A DNA stretch of 64,000 bases, from the NCBI GenBank assembly GCA_016722565.1, contig JADKIU010000002.1:62001-126000 (forward strand), in the 5' to 3' direction. Positions 1 to 9,847 of the stretch are shown here, piece by piece. Source of the DNA: Bacteroidota bacterium. GTDB lineage: Bacteria; Bacteroidota; Bacteroidia; 2-12-FULL-35-15. The first letter of the stretch is position 1, and the number at the start of each line of letters is the position of its first letter. The position numbers were made by a program, and so were the translations under genes. The notes below the pieces were generated by a model that did no database searches, had not been told where the DNA came from, and saw only the letters and a program-made list of their open reading frames with translations.

Positions 1-1
1 T

Positions 2-1645
2 ACAACATCTTACACGGTTACTGCTACAACAGGTGGTTGCACAGGCTCCGCTATTGCAACCGTTACTGTGGACCCATTACCAGTATTGGTTATTACGAAC
101 CCTGCAAATATATGTTCGCCTGGAACATTTGATATTACTGCTCCTGCTGTAACAGCAGGAAGTTCAGGTGGTGGAACATTAACGTATTGGTCGGATGCTG
201 CTGCAACGATTGCTTTGGCTACTCCAACGGCTGTTGGGACTGCAGGAACCTATTATATTCAATCAACAACTGCAGGCGGATGTACTGATATCGCACCGGT
301 TACTGTTGCTTTTAATCCTCCACCGATTTCTAATGCCGGACCGGACATCATTATTTGTACAGGTGGTGTTGGAAACTTAGGTGCTGTGGCAACTGCAGGA
401 GATACGTATTCTTGGTCACCAGCAACCGGATTGAGTAATGCTACAATTGCTGATCCAACTGTTACCTTAATCAATGCCGGTGGCCCTGCAATTATAAGTT
501 CATACACAGTTACGACTACAAACGCTACAACTGGTTGTACTTCCACGGATGTTGTGGTGGTAACCGTAGATGCTGTTGCAACAGCAAATGCCGGTTCTCC
601 GCAAAGTGTTTGTGAAGGAAATGGAATCACACTTGCCGGTGCAATTGGCGGTTCTGCAACCGGTGGAACATGGAGTGGTGGAGCTGGAAGTTTCTCTCCA
701 AACAATACCACTTTAAATGCAGTGTATACACCAACTGCAGCTGAATTTGCCTCAGGTACAGTTACATTAACATTAACAACAAATGATCCGACCGGACCAT
801 GTACATTTGCTTCATCCAATGTCACCTTTACATTCTTCCCGAATCCTGTGGTGAGTTTTACTGTAAATGATCCTGATGGTTGTCCAACTCATTGTGTACA
901 ATTTAATGACTTATCTACTGTTGCCGGAGGAACCGTTGTTAGTTGGACTTGGAACTTTGGTGAAGGCGGTGCTCCTGATTTAACTCAGAACCCTGCAAAT
1001 TGTTATGAAATTGGCGAAGGCTGGTATGATGTTTCTTTAACTGCAACATCTAATAATGGTTGTTCTTCAACCCTTACAATGCCGGCATATATTCATGTGT
1101 TCCCTAAACCAATTGCAGAATTTACTCCTACACCAAATCCTGCATCTATCCTGGATCCAATCGTTACTTTAGTAAACGGTTCTTCATCCGATGTCAACTC
1201 ATGGTTGTATTATTTTGGAGATGGCGATTCAATTGGCTATTCAACACCGAGCCCTGTTCATTCATATCCGGATGTAGCATCTAGTAGTTATTTGGCTACA
1301 TTGTATGTTTCGAATGTATATGGTTGTTTGGATACTGTTCAACATGTTGTTGAAATCGGACCAGAATTCACCTTCTTTATTCCTAATGCGTTTACTCCGA
1401 ATGGAGATGGTGTAAATGATTATTTCTTTGGTCAGGGAATTGGAATTATTGATTACGATATCTTTATTTTTGATCGTTGGGGAAATGAAATTTTTCACGG
1501 AAAACATTTAAATGATATGTGGGATGGTAGAGCAAATGGCGGTGCCGATGTTGCTCAGCAGGATGTATACGTGTGGAAAGTTCGATTAACAGATGTGTTT
1601 AATAAAAAACACAATTACATCGGTACTGTAACACTTGTTAAATAA
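2..1645 (+). CDS. T9SS type B secreted PKD/Ig-repeat protein (5'-truncated by window edge)
   Basis: The reading frame is open from base 2, so the start lies outside the window. The visible part is low-complexity, rich in Thr, Gly, Ala and Cys, and made of Ig/PKD-like beta modules, including one with the WTWNFG-type PKD signature near base 945. The last ~90 residues form a CHU_C / gliding-motility-associated C-terminal domain: a FIPNAFTPNGDGVNDYF motif, then FDRWGNEIF, WDGRANGG and a final GTVTLVK. Known of the family: this domain directs type IX secretion (type B CTD) to the cell surface. Inference: surface adhesin or matrix protein. Its last ~440 residues are clearly related to those of the next large gene, which suggests tandem duplication. 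The exact ligand is unknown. Confidence 0.9.
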   Translation, partial: TTSYTVTATTGGCTGSAIATVTVDPLPVLVITNPANICSPGTFDITAPAVTAGSSGGGTLTYWSDAAATIALATPTAVGTAGTYYIQSTTAGGCTDIAPVTVAFNPPPISNAGPDIIICTGGVGNLGAVATAGDTYSWSPATGLSNATIADPTVTLINAGGPAIISSYTVTTTNATTGCTSTDVVVVTVDAVATANAGSPQSVCEGNGITLAGAIGGSATGGTWSGGAGSFSPNNTTLNAVYTPTAAEFASGTVTLTLTTNDPTGPCTFASSNVTFTFFPNPVVSFTVNDPDGCPTHCVQFNDLSTVAGGTVVSWTWNFGEGGAPDLTQNPANCYEIGEGWYDVSLTATSNNGCSSTLTMPAYIHVFPKPIAEFTPTPNPASILDPIVTLVNGSSSDVNSWLYYFGDGDSIGYSTPSPVHSYPDVASSSYLATLYVSNVYGCLDTVQHVVEIGPEFTFFIPNAFTPNGDGVNDYFFGQGIGIIDYDIFIFDRWGNEIFHGKHLNDMWDGRANGGADVAQQDVYVWKVRLTDVFNKKHNYIGTVTLVK

Positions 1646-1800
1646 GGTTTTGGAGATTTAAATCTCCTCTATTAACGATAAAAGGTTAATAATTAGATTG
1701 TTGATGCAACTATTTGCGAATAATTGTATCTATATTAGCGATGTATTTTCTCTTCCTCTTAAGTGAAAATAGATGAATTTGTAAAACAAATTTTAAACTA

Positions 1801-2046
1801 ATGAATCTAAAAATTAATTCTTTTATCGTTTTTGCATTTCTGTGTTGCTCTTCAGCATTCTCTCAAGACACAGTGAAAGTCAAAAAAGTGGTGCATAAAA
1901 TTCCGGCAGCATCAATAAAGCCTGCCGACTGTTCTTCTGAAGTCAAAGCACCTCCCCGTGAAATTCTCCCAGTTTCAAACGGAATAAAAAGAGAAGAGCT
2001 TATCGTAGCTCCAACTGCTAAAGCCACTTCGAAATCAAAAAAATAA
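1801..2046 (+). CDS. small secreted hypothetical protein (81 aa)
   Basis: A short ORF starts with a clear Sec signal peptide (hydrophobic run FIVFAFLCCSSAFSQ, cleavage expected after AFS or SQ). It is followed by a basic, Pro-rich mature part of only about 60 residues ending in Lys/Ser. No domain is recognised. It sits 31 bases before the large T9SS protein and may share its transcript. It could be a small periplasmic or surface accessory, or a remnant of a larger protein. Function not assigned. Confidence 0.6.
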   Translation: MNLKINSFIVFAFLCCSSAFSQDTVKVKKVVHKIPAASIKPADCSSEVKAPPREILPVSNGIKREELIVAPTAKATSKSKK

Positions 2047-2077
2047 ATCATGAAATTTTTCCCCCAACATTAAGATC

Positions 2078-5000
2078 ATGAAAAAAATCTCTCTTATCCT
2101 CTCTCTCTTATCATTACCATTTATTGGGTGGTCACAAGGAGGAAACACCTGTGCCAACGCAATGGCCAGTCCGATTACAATCCCCTTTTCAAGTGCTTCC
2201 GGTACAACATGTGCTGCAACAACTACCAACGACTATAATTTAGTTGGTGCATCCTGCATGGATATGCTAAACATACAAGGTGCTGACTGGCTCTATTATT
2301 TTTGCGCTCCTACAACGGGAACAATCAATATCGCGCTTACAAATATGACATTGTATTGTTATGATCCTTTGCAACCATTTCAGTTTCCTGCACTTTCAGT
2401 TTGGCAAGGTTGCCCCGATGTGGGCTCCTGTGTGAGCGGAACAACAAGTCAAGGTACCCCTGAAGTTGGTGTAACGGCAACTGTTACAGCCGGACAATGT
2501 TATTACATTTTAATCGATTGTTATCCGGGGTATTGTCCTTGTTTTGATTATAACATAAATGTGAATTATGTAGTTACACCACCAACGCAACCATCTTGTA
2601 CCAATATGGGATTTGATGCTGGAAGTTTTACTGGTTGGTCGGGCACCTATGGATATTCCATCCATGACGGTGCTCCTGGTGCGCCAACACCTACTTATAA
2701 TCCGATTACTTATGCAATAGCAGCACCACAACATAGCATTACAGCAGGTGCAGGTGTAGACCCTATTGGCGGATTTCCTGTTGTTGCTCCCGGTTTAGGA
2801 CCTAATTCTGCAATGCTTGGAGATGGTGTTACCTCAGGTTATGGTGGCGCAACCTTGCAGCAAACATTTAATGTAACAGCAGCCAACGCTTTGTTGACCT
2901 ATCAATATGCGGTTGTTATTCAAGATGCAAATGGTGCCACTGCACATACTACCGAACAACAACCTTTTTTCAAAATTGAAGTATTCGATTGTGCCGGAAA
3001 TCCAATTGTTTGTGGACAATATTTAGTTGTGGGAGGCCCCGGAATCCCTGGATTCTTTCTTGCACCTGGGTATACAGATGTTTATTATCGTCCTTGGACT
3101 CCAGTGGCTGTAGACTTAACACCTTATATCGGTTCATGTGCAACAATTAAATTTTCGGTTGGAGATTGTTCACTCGGTGCACATTTTTCTTATGCTTATA
3201 TCGATGTGCAATGTTCTCCAATGGCCATCACTGGTCCTAATTTCGTTTGCCCTGGTGCTTCTACAACACTTACTGCTCCTGCAGGTGCTGCCGCTTATTC
3301 ATGGGCTCCGGGTGGACAAACCACTCAGTCGATTACCGTTTCTCCGGCAACTAATACTACTTACACTTGTACCATAACATCGGTTGCAGGACCACTGTGT
3401 ACAACATTATTGACCTATCCAGTTTCTGTGTATCCTCCCGCGTCTGTGACGTCTACCTCGCAAACTGTTTGTGCTGGAACTGCTGCAACAATATCAGCAA
3501 CACCTACTGTTGCAGGTGGCGGTTTCTCTTGGTCTCCCGTTGGTGGAACAACTTCTTCTATTACCGTTACTCCACCTGCAACCACAACATACGTGGTGAC
3601 TTATACTGATTTAAACGGATGTACAGATACTGCACATGGAATTGTTACCGTAAATCCTTTACCGGTGGTGGTGGTGAATTCCCCTTCTATTTGTCCAGGT
3701 GATACTGCTTTTCTTACAGCAACCGGTGCAACGTCTTATGTGTGGTCTCCTGGTGTAACGGTAACAGGTGTTGGAACTGCATATGCAACGCCTGCCACAA
3801 CCACTTCCTATACAGTTACAGGAACAACAGGTTCCTGTTCAAGCACAGCAGTGGCAACTGTTTCGAATGGTGGCACTATTGTCGTCAATGTCAATTCTCC
3901 AACTATTTGTGCAGGACAAACAGCTAATTTAACAGCTACCGGTGGAACAACCTATGTGTGGACAGCAGGAGCAACATCTACTGGAGTAAATACGGCTGAT
4001 GCTTCACCTGCTGCAACAACAACCTATACGGTTACAGGATCAACAGGCTCATGCAGTGGTACAGCAGTGGCAACCGTTACTGTTAATCCGCTGCCGATTA
4101 CTACCGTTAATTCACCATCTATATGTGCAGGAGCAATAGCAAACTTAACTGCTGGTGGGGCAACTAGTTATACTTGGTCAGCCGGTGCAACTTCCACCGG
4201 AGTGAATACAGCTACTGCATCGCCCGCTGTTACCACAACATATACTGTTACCGGAACATCCTTAACCTGCACTTCAACTGCTGTCGCAACGGTAACAATT
4301 AGTCCTGCTCCGGTTTCAAATGCCGGTCCGGATATTTTAATTTGTACAGCTACTCCAGGAAATTTAGGATTTGCCGGAACGGCTGGTGATACTTACGTTT
4401 GGACACCTGCAACAGGTTTGAGTAACGCAACCATTTCAAATCCAATTGTTACTTTGATAAATCCGGGACCGACTGTTTCAACAACAACCTATACCGTTAC
4501 AACCACCAATACCGCTTCAGGCTGTACTTCAACTGATGTGGTGATTGTGAGTGTTGATCCTGTTCAAACAGCAAATGCCGGATCTCCACAATCCCTTTGT
4601 TTTGGATCTAGTGTTACACTTGCCGGTTCAGTTGGTGGATCAGCTACCGGAGGAATTTGGAGTGGTGGCACGGGAACGTTTTCTCCAAATGCTTCAACCC
4701 TAAATGCTACATATACTCCTAGTGCTGCCGATACTGTTGGTGGTTCTGTTACATTGACATTAACATCAACCGGTTCGAGTGTTTGTCCGTTTGCATCCTC
4801 CAATGTGACACTTACATTTAATCCTTCTCCTGTTGTTGCTTTTTCTGTAACCAATCCAAATGGATGCCCTCCACTTTGTACAACATTTACTGATCTGTCA
4901 ACAATTGTTGGTGGAGGTGTAATTGTCTCTTGGTTATGGGATTTTGGAGATCCAGCAAACCCTGCGAATACAAGCACCTTGCAAAATCCATCGCATTGTT

Positions 5001-5638
5001 ATCCTGCTACAGGATCATATAACGTAACACTTACTGTTACTTCTTCAAATGGATGTAGCTCGACTTTAACCATTAATAATTTTGTGATTGTTTTTCAAAA
5101 TCCTACTGCTGAATTTTCTCCAAGTCCAAATCCTGCAAGTATTTTTGATGGAAACATTACAATGAACAATCAATCCTCATCTGATGTGGTGAATTGGTTT
5201 TGGGATTTTGGTGACGGAGCAACATTATCTCCATTGGTTTCTAGTCCAACACATACCTTCCCAACAACTAATCCTGCTTCCTATAACGTTACCTTGATTG
5301 TAATGAATGCGGATGGTTGTTATGACACAGTGGTGCATCCTGTTGAGGTGGGGCCGGAGTTTACATTCTACATTCCAAATTGTGTTACACCGAATGGTGA
5401 TGGTGTAAATGATTATTTCTTTGGCGATGGTGTTGGAATTGTCGATTATGATATTTGGATTTTTGATCGATGGGGAAATGAAATTTTCCATGGAAGCTAT
5501 TTGTATGATAAGTGGGACGGAAGAGCAAACGGAGGAAAAGAAGTTGCTCAGCAAGATGTATATGTTTGGAAAGTTCGATTGACTGATATCTTTGATAAAA
5601 AGCATGCATATATAGGAACCGTGACGATTGTGAAGTAA
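2078..5638 (+). CDS. large T9SS type B sorting-domain protein with Ig-like and PKD repeats (1186 aa)
   Basis: The protein has a signal peptide (MKKISLILSLLSLPFIGWSQ), then a Cys-containing N-terminal beta domain (to about residue 160) and a second beta module (about 170-380). Repeated Ig-like units fill about 390-830, two PKD-type modules with W-W-FG signatures follow (about 920-1090), and a type B CTD closes the protein (PNGDGVNDYFFG, FDRWGNEIF, WDGRANGG). Known: type B CTD proteins are exported by T9SS and generally need a PorP/SprF-family partner, such as the one at 9.8 kb. Inference: cell-surface adhesin. From about residue 750 on it closely resembles the preceding gene, apparently a duplicated paralogue with extra repeats at the N-terminal side. 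Confidence 0.92.
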   Translation: MKKISLILSLLSLPFIGWSQGGNTCANAMASPITIPFSSASGTTCAATTTNDYNLVGASCMDMLNIQGADWLYYFCAPTTGTINIALTNMTLYCYDPLQPFQFPALSVWQGCPDVGSCVSGTTSQGTPEVGVTATVTAGQCYYILIDCYPGYCPCFDYNINVNYVVTPPTQPSCTNMGFDAGSFTGWSGTYGYSIHDGAPGAPTPTYNPITYAIAAPQHSITAGAGVDPIGGFPVVAPGLGPNSAMLGDGVTSGYGGATLQQTFNVTAANALLTYQYAVVIQDANGATAHTTEQQPFFKIEVFDCAGNPIVCGQYLVVGGPGIPGFFLAPGYTDVYYRPWTPVAVDLTPYIGSCATIKFSVGDCSLGAHFSYAYIDVQCSPMAITGPNFVCPGASTTLTAPAGAAAYSWAPGGQTTQSITVSPATNTTYTCTITSVAGPLCTTLLTYPVSVYPPASVTSTSQTVCAGTAATISATPTVAGGGFSWSPVGGTTSSITVTPPATTTYVVTYTDLNGCTDTAHGIVTVNPLPVVVVNSPSICPGDTAFLTATGATSYVWSPGVTVTGVGTAYATPATTTSYTVTGTTGSCSSTAVATVSNGGTIVVNVNSPTICAGQTANLTATGGTTYVWTAGATSTGVNTADASPAATTTYTVTGSTGSCSGTAVATVTVNPLPITTVNSPSICAGAIANLTAGGATSYTWSAGATSTGVNTATASPAVTTTYTVTGTSLTCTSTAVATVTISPAPVSNAGPDILICTATPGNLGFAGTAGDTYVWTPATGLSNATISNPIVTLINPGPTVSTTTYTVTTTNTASGCTSTDVVIVSVDPVQTANAGSPQSLCFGSSVTLAGSVGGSATGGIWSGGTGTFSPNASTLNATYTPSAADTVGGSVTLTLTSTGSSVCPFASSNVTLTFNPSPVVAFSVTNPNGCPPLCTTFTDLSTIVGGGVIVSWLWDFGDPANPANTSTLQNPSHCYPATGSYNVTLTVTSSNGCSSTLTINNFVIVFQNPTAEFSPSPNPASIFDGNITMNNQSSSDVVNWFWDFGDGATLSPLVSSPTHTFPTTNPASYNVTLIVMNADGCYDTVVHPVEVGPEFTFYIPNCVTPNGDGVNDYFFGDGVGIVDYDIWIFDRWGNEIFHGSYLYDKWDGRANGGKEVAQQDVYVWKVRLTDIFDKKHAYIGTVTIVK
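3653..4309 (+). repeat. three tandem Ig-like coding repeats (~220 bp each)
   Basis: Within the 1186-aa adhesin, three successive units encode the pattern VNSPSIC-G--A-LTA-GATSY-W, then TGV-TA-ASPA-TTTYTVTG, then C-STAVATV. The boundaries are near 3653, 3870 and 4093. The second and third units are closest. Such arrays grow and shrink by recombination and are easily collapsed or misassembled. Confidence 0.75.
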
Positions 5639-5661
5639 TAACGAATAACGAATTTTATAGC

Positions 5662-5700
5662 AAAAACCTTTCATGTAAATAATGGAAGGTTTTTGTTTTT
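5662..5700 (+). terminator. Rho-independent terminator after the adhesin
   Basis: Stem arms aaaaacctttcat (5662-5674) and atggaaggttttt (5682-5694), with one mismatch, are followed by a further T run to 5700. It lies 23 bases after the adhesin stop codon. Confidence 0.8.
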
Positions 5701-5735
5701 TTATTGAGTTTATTCGATTTTACTATATTTGGTTA

Positions 5736-8194
5736 ATGAAGAAATATTTAGTTATAAGTGTTTTTATTCTATCGATTGCAAATCTATTTGCACAAGAGCT
5801 TTCGCAGTTAGATTCAATGAGTCGGCTTATTAAATCGTCTGGAGAAGACTCTGTTCGAGTAAAAGCATTCATATATGTAACGAAAATTTACTACAAGGCA
5901 TCTAATTTTGATAGCGCGCTGGTGAATGTTGATCGTGCAATTGCGCTTTCTCAAAAAATAAATTCAGATAATTATTTTGAACAACAACATCTTGGAAATG
6001 CATATCGAGCAAAGGCCCGTATCTACCAAAAATTTAAAAGTGATTATCGTTTAGCACTAAAATATTACAAAGACTATTATGAAGTTTCCGAAAAAATCAA
6101 GGATAAAGTTTCGATGGCGGATGCATTTCATGGAATTGCAAACATGTATCTCTATTTGAGTAATTACGATAAAGCGCTAACATATTATATTCAGTCGGCT
6201 AAATTGAATGAAGAAACCGGAAATGAATTATGGATGGCGAATGATTATACGAATATGGCAATTGTGTATATGCGTCAAAAAGCATATTCCGAAAGCAACA
6301 GATATATTAAAACAAGCTGTAGTCCCTTACGCAAAGGCAAATGATAAAGATGGACTCGTTTCTGCGTATAAGAATTTAGGAGTTTGTTATTCTGAAACAG
6401 GAAATTATGACGATGCATTGACCTATTACAATAAATGTGTGGAAATAGAAAAGGAGAAGCCGGATGAAGGTTTGGCTGGGACCTATAACAATATCGGTAT
6501 TGTATTGATGAATCAGAAAAAGTCCAAAGAAGCATTGGATTATTTTAATCAATCCTATGAGATCTTACAAATTCATCCCGATAGCTTTGGGTTGGCGTAT
6601 TGTTTTCAGGGGTTTGGAACGGTTTACTCAACAATGAATCAACATGCATTAGCGCAAGAATATCTCCTTAAGGCAACTTCCGTTGCTAAAAGCATGGGCA
6701 TGACTTACGAATTGATGGACAATTACGGACTGCTTGCGGAAAATTATGCCAATTTAAAAGATTATGTAAATGCTTATAAATACCGCGGGCTGCAATCCGA
6801 ATTAAAAGATACCATTCATAATTCAGATAGTAGAAATGCGTTTGCAGAAATGCAGACAAAATTTGAAACAGATGCGAAAGAAAAAGAAATAGAATTGCTT
6901 AAAAATGAACAGGACATCAATAACCTTGCGCTTGAAAAGCAGCGCGTTTTTATTATTTCAGCAATAGTTGGCATTCTTTCATTGTTGGTTATTACACTTC
7001 TGATTTATAACAGAAACCGCATTAAACAGCGATTGAATCTGGAACTTGAAAAGTTATCTTTGGTGGCACGTTCCACCGATAATATTGTGATTATCATGGA
7101 TGCAAATGGAAAGATTGAATGGGCAAATGAAAGTTTTGAACGATTAAATGGAATTTCAATTGATGCGTTGAAACTTAAAAAAGGAGAAACCATATTTGAA
7201 GTGAGTAACAATCCTCGTATTCGTGAATATGTTAATAAAGCAATTGCAGACAAGAAATCAGTTGTCTATGAATCAAAGAATAGCAATCTTACCGGTGAGT
7301 TAATTTGGGAACAATCCATGTTGACACCTGTGTTTAATGAAAAAATGAGTTACAGCGATTAATCATTGTTGATACAAATATTACACAACGAAAGCATGAT
7401 GAACAAATCATTCAAGAAAAAAACAAGGATATAATTGACAGTATCAATTATGCAAAACGCATTCAGGATGCAATCTTGCCTTCCATCGAAAACCGAACAA
7501 CGATTTTCCCTGAATCTTTTATTTTATTCAAGCCAAGAGATATAGTAAGTGGTGATTTCTATTGGTATGCTGAAAAAGAGGGTAAAAAAATTATTGCTGC
7601 AGTGGATTGCACGGGGCATGGCGTTCCGGGGGCATTGATGAGTATGATTGGAAATGCATTTTTAAATGAAATTGTAAATAAACGAGGCATTACGAACCCC
7701 GGCTTGATTTTAAGTGAATTAAGACATTTGGTGATTAGTACATTAAAGCAATCTTCGAATCAAGGGGAGAACAAGGATGGAATGGATATCGCACTTGTAG
7801 CGTTTGATACTCAAACGAATTCCTTGGAGTTTGCCGGTGCCAATAATCCGCTTTGGATTTATACAACAGATAATGGCGAAAAGAAATTAGTTCAGATAAA
7901 AGGCGACAAACGACCGATTGGTTATTTTCAGGGTCGAGGATTGCCTTTTACCAACCATTCTGTGGATTATAAAGCGGGAGATGTGGCCTATCTCTTCACC
8001 GATGGTTTTGCTGATCAGTTCGGTGGTGATGCCGGGAAAAAGTTTAAATACAAAAAATGCAGGAAACCATTCTTGGGATTCAAAACGAAACATTCAGCAG
8101 TCAAAAAGAAATACTTGACAGGATTTTTGAACAATGGAAAGGCCCTTTGGAGCAAGTGGATGACATGCTGGTAATAGGAGTGAAGTTTCTATAA
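5736..8194 (+). CDS. TPR-PAS-SpoIIE sensor phosphatase, frameshifted in three places
   Basis: The pieces at 5736-6344, 6208-7362 and 7476-8174, plus a tail to 8194, are one gene. In order it has a signal peptide (MKKYLVISVFILSIANLFAQ), TPR repeats, a coiled coil, one TM helix (IISAIVGILSLLVITLLIY), a PAS domain (around 7050-7400), and a SpoIIE/PP2C phosphatase with SGDFYW, DCTGHGVPGA and DGFADQFGG metal-binding motifs. Three single-base events break the frame: an extra A near 6292-6294, a missing A in the A-run 7340-7345, and a missing A in 8052-8057. Correcting them restores homology and ends the protein in EQVDDMLVIGVKFL. Homopolymer context suggests sequencing errors rather than decay. Role inferred: envelope-sensing TPR domain coupled to a cytoplasmic Ser/Thr phosphatase. 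The PAS domain sets it apart from the three paralogues at 28.7-34.8 kb. Confidence 0.85.
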
Positions 8195-8208
8195 ATCTCT
8201 TTATAGGC

Positions 8209-8237
8209 TTTTGGTAACGAAAAAAAATGTATCTTTG
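8209..8237 (+). promoter_or_regulatory. Bacteroidota-type promoter for guaB
   Basis: TATCTTTG at 8230-8237 matches the -7 consensus TAnnTTTG. TTTTG at 8209-8213 can serve as the -33 element (16-base spacer). It lies about 66 bases before the guaB start, which leaves a leader of roughly 60 bases. Confidence 0.6.
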
Positions 8238-8303
8238 CGGGAATTTTAACCATAGCTAATAAAACCCGTCTACCGTCAGGCCGGTTCAAATATTAAAATT
8301 CAT

Positions 8304-9773
8304 ATGCCATTAGATTCAAGCAAATTTGTAGGTGAAGGCTTAACTTACGATGATGTACTCTTAGTACCTGCTTATTCCGAAGTACTTCCTCGTGAAGTAA
8401 ACACAGCTTCCTTTTTTACAAAAAAAATTAAACTCAATACACCCATTGTATCCGCAGCTATGGATACAGTTACGGAGTACCAATTGGCAATTGCTATTGC
8501 TCAAGAAGGTGGCATCGGTGTGTTGCATAAGAATATGAGTATTGCTGATCAGGCCGATCAAGTTCGTAAAGTAAAACGTTCTGAAAGCGGTATGATTATG
8601 GATCCGGTTACTTTATTGGAAACGGCAACTGTGAAAGATGCCCTTAATCTGATGAGGGAAAATAAAATTGGTGGTATTCCTGTTGTAAACGATAAAAGAG
8701 ATTTGATTGGAATTGTCACTAATCGTGATTTGCGTTTCGAAAAAAACCATAAACGTCCTGTGAAAGAAGTAATGACCAGCAAAAATATGGTGGTTGCTAA
8801 AGTGGGAACTGATTTGAAGAAAGCGGAACAAATTCTTCAACATCATAAAATTGAAAAATTACCGGTAGTTGATAAAAATGGAAAGCTGGTTGGACTCATT
8901 ACCTATCGTGATATTATTAAAGTAAAAGTTCATCCCAATGCAAATAAAGATAGTTTAGGCCGACTTCGTGTTGCAGCTGCAATTGGTGTTACTGCCGATG
9001 CTGTTGAACGAGTGGATGCCTTAGTGAAATCTGGTGTTGATGCGGTTGTGTTGGATACAGCTCACGGACATTCCAAAGGTGTGGTGGATTCATTGAAAAA
9101 AATTAAGAAAGCATTTCCTGCCTTGCAAGTGGTTGTTGGAAATGTTGCAACTGCTGAAGCTGCTTTGGCTTTAGTGGCTGCAGGTGCTGATGCCGTTAAA
9201 GTTGGTATCGGTCCGGGTTCTATTTGTACAACTCGCATCATTGCTGGGGTTGGTGTTCCTCAATTAACGGCTGTAATGGAAGTGGCGAAAGCGCTAAAAG
9301 GGAAAGGTGTGCCATTGATTGCAGATGGAGGAATTCGTTTTACTGGTGATATTGTAAAAGCTTTGGCTGCAGGTGCAAGCTGTGTGATGATGGGTTCTAT
9401 GTTTGCAGGTGTGGAAGAGTCACCTGGAGAAACCATCATTTTTGAAGGGCGTAAATTTAAATCTTATCGTGGAATGGGTTCCATTGAAGCAATGCAAATG
9501 GGCTCAAAAGACCGCTATTTCCAAGATGCGGAAGATGATATTAAAAAATTAGTTCCAGAAGGAATTTCCGGTCGTGTTCCTGTTAAAGGCAGTCTAGCTG
9601 AAGTGGTGTATCAATTTGTTGGTGGCTTGCGCGCTGGTATGGGATATTGCGGTGCTAAAACGATTACTGAGCTTCAAAAGGCAAAGTTCATTCGTATTAC
9701 CAACTCCGGAATTCGTGAAAGTCACCCGCATGGTGTTTCGATTACCCGAGAAGCTCCAAATTATAGCAGATAA
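8304..9773 (+). CDS. guaB: IMP dehydrogenase
   Basis: 489 aa, the usual full length. It catalyses NAD-dependent oxidation of IMP to XMP, the committed step of GMP synthesis, in the cytosol. Visible features: the N-terminal strand LTYDDVLLVPAYSEVLP, tandem CBS domains (about residues 95-210), the catalytic loop GPGSICTTR with the active-site Cys (about 310), the phosphate site IADGGIRFTGD, the GCMMGS-equivalent CVMMGSMFAG, the flap YRGMGS, and the Arg/Tyr region GGLRAGMGYCGA. It stands alone, with its own promoter and a strong terminator, convergent with porP. Confidence 0.97.
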   Translation: MPLDSSKFVGEGLTYDDVLLVPAYSEVLPREVNTASFFTKKIKLNTPIVSAAMDTVTEYQLAIAIAQEGGIGVLHKNMSIADQADQVRKVKRSESGMIMDPVTLLETATVKDALNLMRENKIGGIPVVNDKRDLIGIVTNRDLRFEKNHKRPVKEVMTSKNMVVAKVGTDLKKAEQILQHHKIEKLPVVDKNGKLVGLITYRDIIKVKVHPNANKDSLGRLRVAAAIGVTADAVERVDALVKSGVDAVVLDTAHGHSKGVVDSLKKIKKAFPALQVVVGNVATAEAALALVAAGADAVKVGIGPGSICTTRIIAGVGVPQLTAVMEVAKALKGKGVPLIADGGIRFTGDIVKALAAGASCVMMGSMFAGVEESPGETIIFEGRKFKSYRGMGSIEAMQMGSKDRYFQDAEDDIKKLVPEGISGRVPVKGSLAEVVYQFVGGLRAGMGYCGAKTITELQKAKFIRITNSGIRESHPHGVSITREAPNYSR

Positions 9774-9786
9774 TTATTTATTGTTA

Positions 9787-9836
9787 AGCTTAAAAAAGAA
9801 AAGGAATCCGGTTGGATTCCTTTTCTTTTTTAAGCT
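9787..9836. terminator. strong bidirectional terminator between guaB and porP/sprF
   Basis: A perfect 18-bp stem (9792-9809 with 9814-9831, loop ggtt) is extended by five further pairs to 9787/9836. An A-run on the left arm and a T-run on the right arm let it work for both convergent genes. Confidence 0.9.
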
Positions 9837-9847
9837 GATGAATTTCA

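Noticed and set aside
259..825. Long antisense ORF of 188 codons opposite the first adhesin
   Set aside because: Its composition mirrors the Thr/Gly/Ala repeats of the plus-strand gene; no start site or motif of its own. Shadow of the repeat coding.
1646..1800. Possible RNA gene in the gap after the first adhesin
   Set aside because: No clear hairpin, promoter match or conserved RNA element could be seen; AT-rich spacer.
3653..4309. Regularly spaced repeats that might suggest a CRISPR array
   Set aside because: Repeats are ~220 bases, degenerate and in frame with a signal-peptide protein; no cas genes.
4564..4977. Antisense ORF opposite the second adhesin
   Set aside because: Same repeat-derived shadow as at the left edge.
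5724..5731. TATATTTG matching the -7 consensus just before the first TPR-SpoIIE gene
   Set aside because: It ends five bases before the ATG at 5736, so transcription would begin inside the start codon.
5736..8194. Programmed frameshifting as explanation of the broken phosphatase gene
   Set aside because: Three separate shifts in both directions without slippery heptamer plus pseudoknot; paralogues are uninterrupted.
8238..8303. Possible riboswitch in the guaB leader
   Set aside because: Only a short, weakly folded leader with no conserved purine or (p)ppGpp aptamer core seen.
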